Shown here: one piece after another, positions 42,839 to 50,702 of the stretch
Numbering within the stretch: position 1 is the stretch's first letter
Layout of the letters: every line of letters starts with the position of its first letter
Assembly: GCF_025961225.1 (NCBI RefSeq)
Contig: NZ_JAOQNG010000010.1
Span: forward strand, 1,416,501 to 1,480,500
Direction: 5' to 3'
Source: Azospirillum canadense
Lineage (GTDB): Bacteria; Pseudomonadota; Alphaproteobacteria; Azospirillales; Azospirillaceae
Length of the DNA: 64,000 nucleotides
Position numbers and translations under genes: made by a program
The notes under the pieces: model-generated
The model's database searches: none
What the model was told of the DNA's origin: nothing
The model's input: the letters and a program-made list of their open reading frames with translations, nothing else

Positions 42839-42842
42839 GGCT

Positions 42843-43199
42843 TTATTGCACCTTCGCCTGCGGCGCCTGCACCTTGAACGGCACCACGCCGCGCGTGATG
42901 TGCCCGTCCACCGACAGCACCTGCCAGTTCAGCCGGTAGGCGCCGGGGGCCAGCCCGGTTGCCCGGCCGGTCAGCGCGTCCGCCGGGCTGTCCGGCGCGA
43001 TGGGGACCACGGTCGGGCCGTTTTTCCCGGCCGACACGCTCAGCTTGCTGCGCGCATGGTCGACGCGGCTGTTGAAGCGCACCGACAGGTCCACGTCCGG
43101 CCCGGCGACGGTCCCGTTCTCCGCGGGCTTGGACTCCTTGATCACCGCGTGGGCGTGGACCGGCGACGCCAGCGCGAGCGCCAGCAGCCCGCCGAGCAC
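42843..43199 (-). CDS. copC: CopC domain copper-binding periplasmic protein
   Basis: The frame gives 118 residues from the GTG at 43199, which has GAAGGAAA eight bases upstream. A short hydrophobic leader ends SPVHA and the mature protein would begin HAVIKESKPAENG, with the N-terminal copper-binding His typical of CopC. It continues DLSVRFNSRVDHARSKLSV, YRLNWQVLSVDGHITRG and VVPFKV. Upstream codons in repeat F read RRK, which would make a better basic leader, but no good start codon is found there. The repeat may therefore have altered the 5' end. Confidence 0.8.
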   Translation of the reverse strand: MLGGLLALALASPVHAHAVIKESKPAENGTVAGPDVDLSVRFNSRVDHARSKLSVSAGKNGPTVVPIAPDSPADALTGRATGLAPGAYRLNWQVLSVDGHITRGVVPFKVQAPQAKVQ

Positions 43200-43205
43200 G
43201 GTGAG

Positions 43206-43326
43206 TTTCCTTCTCCCCCCCGGGGAGAAGGTTAGGATGAGGGGGCGGCCGAAGGCCGGAAAAGCACTGCACCGCGCCAAGGTTTGCCCCTCACCCCGAC
43301 CCTCTCCCCGGGGGGGAGAGGGAGAT
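43206..43326. repeat. REPIN-like inverted repeat dimer (copy F)
   Basis: Inverted arms TTCTCCCCCCCGGGGAGAAG and CCTCTCCCCGGGGGGGAGAGG flank a spacer with GGCCGAAGGCC and CCGGAAAAGCAC. The latter is nearly the same motif as in copy E. It lies between the radical SAM gene and copC and holds the copC ribosome site at its edge. Confidence 0.8.
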
Positions 43327-43339
43327 TTTGCAAACAGCA

Positions 43340-44452
43340 TCATCCGATCCCCGACAGCCGGCCCAGCCGGGCGCCGCCCTGGTTCATCACCGCGCCGATG
43401 GACGAGGCCGTGCGGCCGTTGACCAGCGCCGCCGCGGCGGCGCCCAGCTTGCCCTCCGACAGGCGCGCGAAGGCGTCGCCCATCGCCACCGCCATGTGCA
43501 GCATCACGCTGGCGTCGCGGTAGCAGTCGGTCGTGCAGGCCTGGCAGCCGTCGCGCACCGTGCGGCTGGCGTCGAAGTCCCAGACGGAGCAAAGCGGCGC
43601 CGCCCAGTCCTCGCACCGCCACAGGTCGTAGTTCCAATCCAGGTAAAAGTACTTGTAGCCGGCCAGGCAGACGAAGCGTTCCTTCTCGCCGCGCAGGCGG
43701 CGCTTCATGTCGGCGACCGACGCGCGCGGGTTGTGCACCGGGAAGCGGTCACGCTGCCGGTCCACCGCGTCGAAGGCGGCCAGCAGCTCCGTCGGGCGCA
43801 GGTCGACGAGGTCGCTGTCCTCCGACCACACCAGCGAGGAGGAGCCCAGCTCCGCCTTGCGCGGGTAGGAGAAAGTGACGCCGCTGAAGCCCAGTTCCTT
43901 GAGGAAGTCCACCAGCGCGTCGTAGTCCGGGATCAGCTTGCTCATGGTCACCGACGCGACCGCGGACATGCCCAGCTTTTCCATGCGGGCGGTGCATTCC
44001 TTGATCCGCTCGCACACGCCCTTCAGGCCGCGGTTCTTCTCGTGCGTCTCGGCGTCGGCCGCGTCGATGGAGATGAACAGCGTCGTGAAGCCGGCCTCGG
44101 CCAACTCGTCCAGTTTCTTGGGCAGCAGCCAGCCGTTGGTGACCAGCGTCGGCTGCATGCCGTGCGCCATCGCGGTCCGCGCCATGGCGCCGATCTCCGG
44201 ATGGAGCAGCGGCTCTCCGCCCATGAAGGTGACGAAACGGACGGAGGCGCGGTCGCGCAGCAGGGCCATCGCGTCCGCGAAGCGGTCGGCGTCCAGCCAG
44301 CTGCGGTGCTTCACATAGCCCTTGTCGTGGGCGAAGTTGCAGAATCCGCAGGTCGCGTTGCAGGCATTGGTGACCGAGATGTTGCAGATGGCCGGGCCGC
44401 CCCGCGGGATCAGCCGCAGCAGGTCCATCAGCCTCGAATCCTTTCCCGACAT
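43340..44452 (-). CDS. Radical SAM protein of unknown function in hopanoid region
   Basis: The 370-residue protein has an N-terminal SAM core with NACNATCGFCNFAH (CxxxCxxC) and TFMGGEPLLHPEIG, followed by TLVTNGWLLPKKLDEL and FISIDAADAETHEKNRG. In the C-terminal part Cys residues in FVCLAGYKYFYLDWN, WRCEDWAAPLCS and DGCQACTTDCYRDA suggest a SPASM/twitch domain with extra Fe-S clusters. It is not HpnH or HpnR. ATG at 44452 has GGAAAG upstream. Flanked by hpnL and copC-copD-hpnN, it may modify a hopanoid or a peptide; the reaction is unknown. Confidence 0.82.
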   Translation of the reverse strand: MSGKDSRLMDLLRLIPRGGPAICNISVTNACNATCGFCNFAHDKGYVKHRSWLDADRFADAMALLRDRASVRFVTFMGGEPLLHPEIGAMARTAMAHGMQPTLVTNGWLLPKKLDELAEAGFTTLFISIDAADAETHEKNRGLKGVCERIKECTARMEKLGMSAVASVTMSKLIPDYDALVDFLKELGFSGVTFSYPRKAELGSSSLVWSEDSDLVDLRPTELLAAFDAVDRQRDRFPVHNPRASVADMKRRLRGEKERFVCLAGYKYFYLDWNYDLWRCEDWAAPLCSVWDFDASRTVRDGCQACTTDCYRDASVMLHMAVAMGDAFARLSEGKLGAAAAALVNGRTASSIGAVMNQGGARLGRLSGIG

Positions 44453-44524
44453 GCGTCTTTCCTTCAAGAGGCCGCTGTCGCGGCCGTAAACTTCCAACGA
44501 GGCCGCTCTCGCAGCGTTATAGGG

Positions 44525-45655
44525 TCAAGCGGCCGCCTTGACAGCCGAAAGTCGTTCCGACCGGCGCCACGCGACCAGCCCGGGCAGGCCGAACAGCACC
44601 TCCCGCGCGCGGCGGACCAGCGCCGTGGTCAGCGCCGGGGCCGCCGGCACGCCGACCAGCGCCGACACCGCCAGCACGGCACCCTCCTGGACGCCGATGG
44701 CGCCGGGCAGCATGAAGCCGGCGTTGCGCAGGGCCTGCGCCAAGCTTTCGATGATCAGCGCGTCGGTCAGCGACACCGGGTGGCCGAGCAGGGCCAGCAC
44801 TCCGGCGATCTCCACCGCGCCCAGCATCCAGGCCGCGCTGTGCAGCAGCACGGCGGCGCCCAGCGCCTTCTTGTCCTCGTGCAGGCGCAGCACCGCCTGC
44901 TGGAAATCCTCGATCCAGGTCGGCTTCAGCGCCGGCCAGCGGCGCGATAGCCGGTTCAGCAGGGCCTCCAGCGGGCGCAGCGGCAGACGGCGCTGCAAGG
45001 CGACCATGGCGATCACGCCGGCCGCGGCAATGCCCAGGCCGGTGATGGCGAAGCCGGTCAGGCCGCCCTCCCCGTCGCCGCCGTCGCGGGTCAGCAGCAG
45101 GCCGAAGCCGGCGAGCGTGACGAACAGCTGCGACACCGCCTCCATCGTCAGGTCGACCGTCGCGGTCGCCCCGGCGACGCTGCCCGGCACGCCCTGGCGC
45201 GCCACCAGCCGCGCCGTCGCCGCCTGCCCGACCAGCGCCCCGGCCGGCAACAGCGCGTTCGCCGCCTCCCGGTACCAGCGCAGCGCGGTCATCGCCAGGA
45301 TGGACGGGCGCGGCTCGATGTTGATCAGGACGCGCCAGGCGAGCCCCGTCAGGATGATCTGCGGCAGGTGGACGGCGGCGGAGATGGCCAGCGCGGCGGG
45401 CAGGTCGGTCAGCACCCGGCCGATCCCGGACAGGTCGTCGCGGTTCAGCAGGACGATGGCCAGCAGGGCAAGGACGCCCAGGACCGTCCCGTTCAGCAGG
45501 CCGCGCCGCAGCGTGCGCGCGTCGGCCTCCCCCGCCTGCGCGGGCGCGGCGCTTTCCTCGGTCGCGACGCGAGTCACGTCGCCCTGGACGTCGCTGGCCG
45601 CCCCTTCGCCTCCGTCGGCGCGGTTGGGGGTGGCGGCCGGTGTTCCGTGCAGCAA
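44525..45655 (-). CDS. hpnL: HpnL-like membrane protein (UPF0104/LPG synthase TM family)
   Basis: The protein has about 376 residues: a Ser/Ala-rich head, then LRRGLLNGTVLGVLALLAIVL and seven or eight membrane segments. Landmarks are TGLAWRVLINIEPRP, WYREAANALLPAGALVGQ, ATVDLTMEAVSQLFVTLAG and AGFMLPGAIGVQEGAVLAVS. It matches the lysylphosphatidylglycerol-synthase membrane family used for HpnL in hopanoid clusters and is probably involved in hopanoid movement or side-chain assembly. I suggest the TTG at 45655 with GGAGGGGAG upstream; downstream GTG codons are possible, so the start is uncertain. Confidence 0.78.
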   Translation of the reverse strand: MLHGTPAATPNRADGGEGAASDVQGDVTRVATEESAAPAQAGEADARTLRRGLLNGTVLGVLALLAIVLLNRDDLSGIGRVLTDLPAALAISAAVHLPQIILTGLAWRVLINIEPRPSILAMTALRWYREAANALLPAGALVGQAATARLVARQGVPGSVAGATATVDLTMEAVSQLFVTLAGFGLLLTRDGGDGEGGLTGFAITGLGIAAAGVIAMVALQRRLPLRPLEALLNRLSRRWPALKPTWIEDFQQAVLRLHEDKKALGAAVLLHSAAWMLGAVEIAGVLALLGHPVSLTDALIIESLAQALRNAGFMLPGAIGVQEGAVLAVSALVGVPAAPALTTALVRRAREVLFGLPGLVAWRRSERLSAVKAAA

Positions 45656-46013
45656 AACGCGTTTTCTCCCCTCCGGTGCGGTCCGTCGCGCGATACCATC
45701 GTCATCATGGTCGCCGGAGCGCCCTGCACGGTGATTCCCTGGGGAACCGGGCGGCCCAGCGCAACCCGGCCGCACGGCGGCCGGTGGGACAAGTATCGTA
45801 CGGTACGCTACGCTCCGCCACCCCCAAACCGCCTTTTGGGCACCAACCCAAACCAAGGTCTGGGTCCGGCAGGCCGCGGGGATGGTTTCCGGTTGCGCTC
45901 ATGAACGCGATTTCATGGAAGGGGATGGCCCGGCCGGCTGTTGGTTGCGGTGTAGCCGGCGCTTCGATCCCGCGCCCGGCAGCGCCACCGACCCCGGAAG
46001 GGAGCACAGGACC
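45656..46013. other. Divergent intergenic region, no gene seen
   Basis: The 358 bases between hpnL and the EF-hand gene have a palindrome CGTAC-G-GTACG at 45797-45807 and short C/G-rich hairpins near 45820-45870. I see nothing that supports a protein or RNA gene. Confidence 0.35.
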
Positions 46014-46481
46014 ATGAAGAACCGCATTACCGCCGTGGCCGCCCTGATGATGCTCGTCAGCCCGATGGCCTACGCCGCCACCTCCGGCTCCACCACCAGC
46101 CCGCAGGCCGGCGCCGTCACGTCCGGTCCCGGCACCTCCAGCCCGAGCATGTCCGACCAGACGACGACGGGCTCCGCGACCACTGGGGCCACCACCCAGG
46201 GCACCGCGACCCGCCAGCACCACGCCAAGGCCGGCAGCTTCCAGGCGCTGGACACCAACCACGACGGCGTCCTGGACCAACAGGAATGGAAGGCGGCCGG
46301 GCGCAAGGAGACCTCCTTCAACCGAATCGACGCCGACCACAGCGGCACCCTGACTCCAGCGGAGATCAAGACCTACCGCACCGCCCACGCCCAGACGACC
46401 CACAAGCGTGCCCAGGGCTCGACGCCCACCAACATGGGTTCGGCCACCTCGGGCACGACCGGCGGCACAGCCCAGCAATAA
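46014..46481 (+). CDS. Exported EF-hand calcium-binding protein
   Basis: The 155-residue protein has a signal peptide (MKNRITAVAALMMLVSPMAYA, cut after AYA). A Ser/Thr/Gly-rich linker follows, then two EF-hands: DTNHDGVLDQQEW and DADHSGTLTPAEI. Both loops keep Asp/Asn at positions 1, 3 and 5 and Glu at 12. A Thr/Ser/Gly tail follows. It probably binds Ca2+ in the periplasm or outside. GGAAGGGAG precedes the ATG, and a terminator follows the stop. Confidence 0.88.
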   Translation: MKNRITAVAALMMLVSPMAYAATSGSTTSPQAGAVTSGPGTSSPSMSDQTTTGSATTGATTQGTATRQHHAKAGSFQALDTNHDGVLDQQEWKAAGRKETSFNRIDADHSGTLTPAEIKTYRTAHAQTTHKRAQGSTPTNMGSATSGTTGGTAQQ

Positions 46482-46506
46482 CGAAGGGCAAAAGCCCGCC
46501 CGACGA

Positions 46507-46536
46507 AAACCCCCGCCGGCCCCGCGGCGGGGGTTT
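46507..46536 (+). terminator. Rho-independent terminator after EF-hand gene
   Basis: Stem 46507-46518 with 46525-46536 (AAACCCCCGCCG paired with CGGCGGGGGTTT), a 6-base loop, then a T-run (TTTTTCTTT). A perfect 12-bp stem. Confidence 0.85.
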
Positions 46537-46552
46537 TTCTTTGCTGTCGGGT

Positions 46553-46699
46553 TCAGCGGCGCCGGCCCAGGAGGAAGCCGGTCAGCGCGCAGCAGAGCGC
46601 GATGACGATCACCCGGACCGGAGTCGGGTCGTAGCTGACCACCCCGACCAGCGCCCCAAGGGCGCCCACCATCGCAATCGCACCGGTCACTCCACGCAT
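46553..46699 (-). CDS. Small membrane protein of unknown function
   Basis: From the ATG at 46699: 48 residues, two hydrophobic helices (TGAIAMVGALGALVGVVSY and VRVIVIALCCALTGFLLG) and a basic end (RRR). A longer frame from 46813 is possible but adds Pro/Gly-rich sequence. It is convergent with the EF-hand gene and shares its terminator region. Confidence 0.45.
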   Translation of the reverse strand: MRGVTGAIAMVGALGALVGVVSYDPTPVRVIVIALCCALTGFLLGRRR

Positions 46700-46985
46700 G
46701 GGTCCGCCACCGAAATCAATTGCCGAATCAACCGCCCCACGACCGTTGGGCAACCGCCCGGCCGGGAACGGCGGGCGGGGAGCTGTGATCCCCGGTCCCG
46801 ACGGCGTATGCACTCCGAAGGTAGCCGGCCCCCCTCAGAAACCTGCGCGTGTTACAGAATCGACACCAAACATATATCCCCGTATGCAGCCTTACAGCGA
46901 GTTTTCATAAAGTCGCTCGCAAAATTGTAATGTGTCTGTATTGTAATAGCACGCCCACGAACGACCGCCCCACGCGGATGCCGCC

Positions 46986-47186
46986 ATGACGCCGACACGC
47001 AGCCCAGCGCCCCAGGATCCGGCCATCCGAGCCATCGCCGCCTTGCGCAAGCACAGCCGCGACTGCCGCAGCATGGAGACACGCCAGTATCTGGTGGCGG
47101 TGGAGCGGCGCATGGTCCAGCTCATCGATCTTGGCTTCCACACGCAGGCCGAGCATTGCGCGCCATCCTCCTGGGCCGCGGAATAG
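46986..47186 (+). CDS. Small protein of unknown function
   Basis: A 66-residue frame whose central part (ALRKHSRDCRSMETRQYLVA) and VERRMVQLIDLGFHTQAEHC look like two helices, with two Cys. An AT-rich promoter-like stretch lies at 46850-46960. No family is recognised and no strong ribosome site is present. Confidence 0.45.
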   Translation: MTPTRSPAPQDPAIRAIAALRKHSRDCRSMETRQYLVAVERRMVQLIDLGFHTQAEHCAPSSWAAE

Positions 47187-47332
47187 CCGTGATCACCGCG
47201 TGATAAACGCCCGGGACGCATGGGTGCAATGTTGCGCCGCTGAAACGCAGCGCGATTGATCTGAAACAAGGCAGACACACGCCGCTGGTATAAGCCTTTG
47301 CGAATGCAATTGACGCGAGGCGAAGACGGCAT

Positions 47333-47785
47333 ATGGCGCCGCCGGAGGATCAGCACGGCAAACCTAAGGAGCCATCTCTCTACCGGGAGCCGATTCACAG
47401 TCGCGTCCGACGGGTGCACCAGCGGGCCACGGCTCTGCTCAGCGACGCGCTCGCCCCCTTCGGGCTGACGCCGCCGCAATGGGCAGCGCTGGTCGCGCTT
47501 CAGCAGTCCGGCCCGATGTCGCAGATCGACCTCGGCCGCAGCATCGCCATGGACCCGGCCACCATGCAGGGGGTCGTCGTCCGGCTGATCTCCCGCGGCT
47601 TCGTCCTGCGCGGCCCCGACCTCCATGACCGGCGCCGAAACCTCGTCAGCCTCGTCCAGCCCGGGCAGGAGGTGCTGGCCGCTGCCGGCCCCGCCGTCGC
47701 CAAGGCGGAGCGGGACCTTTCCGCGCGGCTGTCGCCGGACGAGCAGGACACCCTGCTGGAGCTGCTGTCCCGGCTCGCCTCTTAA
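47333..47785 (+). CDS. MarR family transcriptional regulator
   Basis: The 150-residue winged-helix protein has HQRATALLSDALAPFGLTPPQ (dimerisation helix), WAALVALQQSGPMSQIDLGR and AMDPATMQGVVVRLISRGFV (recognition helix), and the wing GPDLHDRRRNLVSLVQPGQE with the conserved D.R motif. MarR proteins repress efflux or stress genes and are released by small phenolics. No target gene is adjacent on the same strand, so its regulon is unclear. Confidence 0.92.
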   Translation: MAPPEDQHGKPKEPSLYREPIHSRVRRVHQRATALLSDALAPFGLTPPQWAALVALQQSGPMSQIDLGRSIAMDPATMQGVVVRLISRGFVLRGPDLHDRRRNLVSLVQPGQEVLAAAGPAVAKAERDLSARLSPDEQDTLLELLSRLAS

Positions 47786-48129
47786 CAGCCTCCTCCCACG
47801 CCGTTCCGATCCGCCCGTAGCCCGGCCCACGGTCGTACCCCCTCAGGGTGCGGCCAAAGGTCCGATGCGACACAAGTTATGCACACGCAACGGAACGCCG
47901 CGCTTGACTCTCACAGTGTTGCTTTTTTGTTTCTTCGGCCGTGAACGGCCTGCGAAAGACCGCGGGAACGCGTGGAAACACGCCGGTTTTCTCGCGCCTA
48001 AATTTTAGGCAAATCGGCGGACTCCGTGGAGAATCCGCTTCGCGGACACGTTGCTCCCGGATTCGCTCACAGAGTTACCCACAGGTTCTGGGGATATCCG
48101 TTATCGCGGTCCCCAAAGTACACTTCGGC
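47786..48129. other. Intergenic region, no gene seen
   Basis: The 344 bases have a T-run (47920-47935), a hairpin GGCCGT-GA-ACGGCC nearby and a palindrome CCTAAA-T-TTTAGG. A DnaA-like TTACCCACA lies near 48073. There is no convincing RNA gene or ORF. Confidence 0.35.
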
Positions 48130-48582
48130 TCACCGCGCCACGCGCCAGCGTCCATCCGGGTCTAGACAGGCGGTGCCGCGCAGCGGCACGCTCCGCCCGT
48201 CCACGGAACCACGCGTCTCGAACTCGCGGCATGTGCGTCCGTTCGGGGTGAGATAGGTCGGGGATGTCGCGGTCGCTGGGGGCGGAGCCGGCACGACCAC
48301 GACGGGCGGCGGCGCGTAGGCGTAGGGGTATGGATAGGGATAGCGGTAGGGATACGGTGCCGGGTAGCCGAAGGTCAGCGGCAGCGACAGGCTGAACCCG
48401 AAGCGGGTTCCGCCGTGCCATCCGCCTCCCCACCCGTGGCCTCCCCAGCCATAGCCGCCCCACCCATGCCCATACCCGCCATGGCCGCCCCAGCCCCCGG
48501 CCTCGGCCGGCGGATTCAGCGACAACAGCGGAACAGCGACGGCCAGGAGCCCGAACAGCTGGATTCTGGTGAAGCGGAGCAT
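48130..48582 (-). CDS. Gly/Tyr/Pro-rich exported protein with surface-antigen-like C-terminus
   Basis: The 150-residue protein has a signal peptide ending near AEA. A Gly/His/Trp-rich stretch (GGWGGHGGYGHGWGGYGWGG) follows, then a Pro/Tyr-rich stretch. The C-terminal domain, GRTCREFETRGSVDGRSVPL...GTACLDPDGRWRV, resembles the SH3-like tail of 17-kDa surface antigens with two Cys. It is probably periplasmic or outer-membrane associated; the function is unknown. Confidence 0.75.
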   Translation of the reverse strand: MLRFTRIQLFGLLAVAVPLLSLNPPAEAGGWGGHGGYGHGWGGYGWGGHGWGGGWHGGTRFGFSLSLPLTFGYPAPYPYRYPYPYPYAYAPPPVVVVPAPPPATATSPTYLTPNGRTCREFETRGSVDGRSVPLRGTACLDPDGRWRVAR

Positions 48583-48731
48583 CGCGCACCTCCCCCATGG
48601 CCACGAGCGCCGTGGCTCATGAGGAAAAGATGGCGTCGATTCGCACCCGTTTCGGATCGGCCGATCGGTTCATGTCCGTTCGGGCGTGCCCCCTACACGG
48701 GGACAGGCCGTAAGAGGAACAGGCCGCGGCT

Positions 48732-50357
48732 TTACATGGACGTGCGGACGACCTGTGCGCCCGCGGCGCCGTTGCCCGGGACGTTCACGGTCCGCGGGCG
48801 GGCGCTGGTCGATTGGGCCGGCAGCGGGCTGCCCGCGGGCACCGGACGGACGGACTTCGGCGGCTCCAGGCGCTTGGGCGTGGAGGCCGTGCCGGCGGCG
48901 GCCGGCGGCAGCGACAGCGGTGCCGCGGACGGCGGGTTGGACGGCTGCGACGCGGTCGGGATGTCGTCGTAGATGCCCGGGTGCACGCGCACCGTGCCCT
49001 CCGGCTCCACCATGGCGGTCCAGTAGACGAAGCGGACGGGCACGGCGGTCGGCAGGGAGACGGTCTTGGTCTTGCCGGTTTCCATCTGGCGGTCGATGGC
49101 GGCCGGGTCCATCTTCGCCGCGCGCAGCAGCAGCTCCGCCACCATGCGGGCGTCGGCGAGGCGGACGCAGCCCGAGCTGGCGGCGCGCATGTCGCGCTCG
49201 AACAGCTTCGGGTCGTTGGTGCCGTGCAGGAAGATGCTCTCGCCGTTGGTCAGGTTGAAGCGGAAACGCCCCAGCGCGTTGTCGTCGCCCGGCCGCTGCA
49301 CGATGCGGATGCGCTCCGGCGAGACCGACCACCAGTTGATGCTTTCCGGCGCGACCTCCACCCCGTCCAGATAGACAATGGCGTCCTTGATGCCGGGGTT
49401 CCCCTTCTTGCGCAGGTTCGGCAGCTTGTCCTGCGCCATCACGGTCGGCGGCACGGTCCAGGTCGGGTTGATGGTGACGCTGACCACCCGGTCCTGCAGC
49501 AGCGGGGTCTGGCGGGACGGACGGCCGACCACAGCGCGCATGGTGAAGGCAAGCTTGCCACGCTCGATGTAGGTGACGGTCTGGCTCGGCAGGTTGACGA
49601 ACAGGACGGTGTCCGGAACGGTCGCCTGCACGGCCCGCATGGAGGTCGCGGCGCCGCGCATCAGCGAGGCCGCTTCCTTCGGCGTACGGTCGAGCGCCTG
49701 GCGCGTCGCCTCGCCGACCTTGCCGTCGGGCATCAGCCCCTCGCCGATCTGGAAGGCGCGCACGGCCGTTTCCAGCGTGTCGTCGAAGCTGTCGGTCCAC
49801 TGCTCCTGCGTCAGGAAGCCCAACTCGATCAGCCGGGTGGCGAGACGGCCGACGCGGTCAGCGCTCTTCGCCCGCACCGTCAGCATCAGCGGCGCCGGCG
49901 GCGGCAGGGGCGGCAGGACCTCCACAGGCGCCGACGTGGCATCGCCCTCGCCCGCCGCGGTGGCGGGAGCCGGAGTCGCGGCAGCAGCAACGGGCGCCGG
50001 GGGCGGAACCGGAACCGCGGCGGCCGGCTTGTCGGCAGGCTTGTCAGCGGCTTGGTCGCTCGGCTGGACCGGGCCTGGCGCTACCACCTCCACCATGCCG
50101 CCGTCGCCCTTCTTCAGGACCATGCCGTAGCCGATCTTGGTCTGCTTCACGCGGGGGGCGGCGTCCAGTTCCCCGGCGCGCTGGTCGAGCCGCGCGATCC
50201 AGGAACCGACGACGTCCCGGGCCGAGGCCGACTGGATGGCTGCCTGAGCAGCCGCCTGCGCGGCACGCCCGGGCACCGACAGCAGTCCGGCGAGAAGGCA
50301 CACGGCCATCCCAGCCTTCAGCGAGGGCCGAGCGTAGGAGCGGAAACGGTTCAGCAT
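48732..50357 (-). CDS. L,D-transpeptidase (YcbB/LdtD type)
   Basis: The 541-residue protein has a signal peptide, a Pro/Ala-rich linker, a peptidoglycan-binding domain around 165-225 (LATRLIELGFLTQEQ...AVRAFQIGEGLMPDGKVGE), and a YkuD domain with IFLHGTNDPKLFERDMRAAS and SGCVRLADA (catalytic Cys397, His in HGTN). It forms 3-3 crosslinks in peptidoglycan in the periplasm. ATG at 50357 gives a sensible leader; an upstream in-frame start at 50507 seems too long. It is divergent from a D,D-carboxypeptidase, which would supply the tetrapeptide substrate. Confidence 0.92.
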   Translation of the reverse strand: MLNRFRSYARPSLKAGMAVCLLAGLLSVPGRAAQAAAQAAIQSASARDVVGSWIARLDQRAGELDAAPRVKQTKIGYGMVLKKGDGGMVEVVAPGPVQPSDQAADKPADKPAAAVPVPPPAPVAAAATPAPATAAGEGDATSAPVEVLPPLPPPAPLMLTVRAKSADRVGRLATRLIELGFLTQEQWTDSFDDTLETAVRAFQIGEGLMPDGKVGEATRQALDRTPKEAASLMRGAATSMRAVQATVPDTVLFVNLPSQTVTYIERGKLAFTMRAVVGRPSRQTPLLQDRVVSVTINPTWTVPPTVMAQDKLPNLRKKGNPGIKDAIVYLDGVEVAPESINWWSVSPERIRIVQRPGDDNALGRFRFNLTNGESIFLHGTNDPKLFERDMRAASSGCVRLADARMVAELLLRAAKMDPAAIDRQMETGKTKTVSLPTAVPVRFVYWTAMVEPEGTVRVHPGIYDDIPTASQPSNPPSAAPLSLPPAAAGTASTPKRLEPPKSVRPVPAGSPLPAQSTSARPRTVNVPGNGAAGAQVVRTSM

Positions 50358-50702
50358 TGGCAAAGCACCCCAAGCGGCGGTGAACAGGCAACCGGCAAAC
50401 AACCTCTGGAAAACGCGACACGATGCCACGGCTCGTCCCTGGGACGGAGCGCTACACCCCTGCGCTTTCGGAGTACGACATCTGACGTCGCAGGCTGTGA
50501 GACTCAAGTGACATCACGTGGACTGAGGCTTGCGTGCCACAATGTGCACAGCAGCGTTGCGCCCGTGACACATTGCCGTATGGCATACGGACATTTGTTG
50601 CGCGTTATCGTCGCGATTTGGTCCCTTCCGAAGATTCGACACATTTTTTGTTAACGGCTTCCGGCCTACAGGAAGCGACCACCTCTCCATCTGGTCGCCA
50701 AT
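50358..50702. other. Divergent promoter region of the two peptidoglycan genes
   Basis: The 345 bases contain a 15-bp palindrome (50576-50590) and AT-rich sequence near 50600-50660. I see no gene. Confidence 0.5.
50576..50590. promoter_or_regulatory. Palindrome CCGTATG-G-CATACGG
   Basis: A perfect 7-1-7 inverted repeat lies in the divergent promoter region of the L,D-transpeptidase and D,D-carboxypeptidase genes. It is a likely operator for one or both; the factor is unknown. Confidence 0.5.

Noticed and set aside
47920..47950. Terminator at the T-run and hairpin
   Set aside because: On the plus strand the T-run precedes the hairpin, and on the minus strand A-rich sequence follows it. Neither order fits an intrinsic terminator.
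48415..48520. Tandem DNA repeat in the Gly-rich stretch
   Set aside because: The repetition is at the protein level (Gly with His/Trp); the DNA units vary and are inside a plausible coding region.
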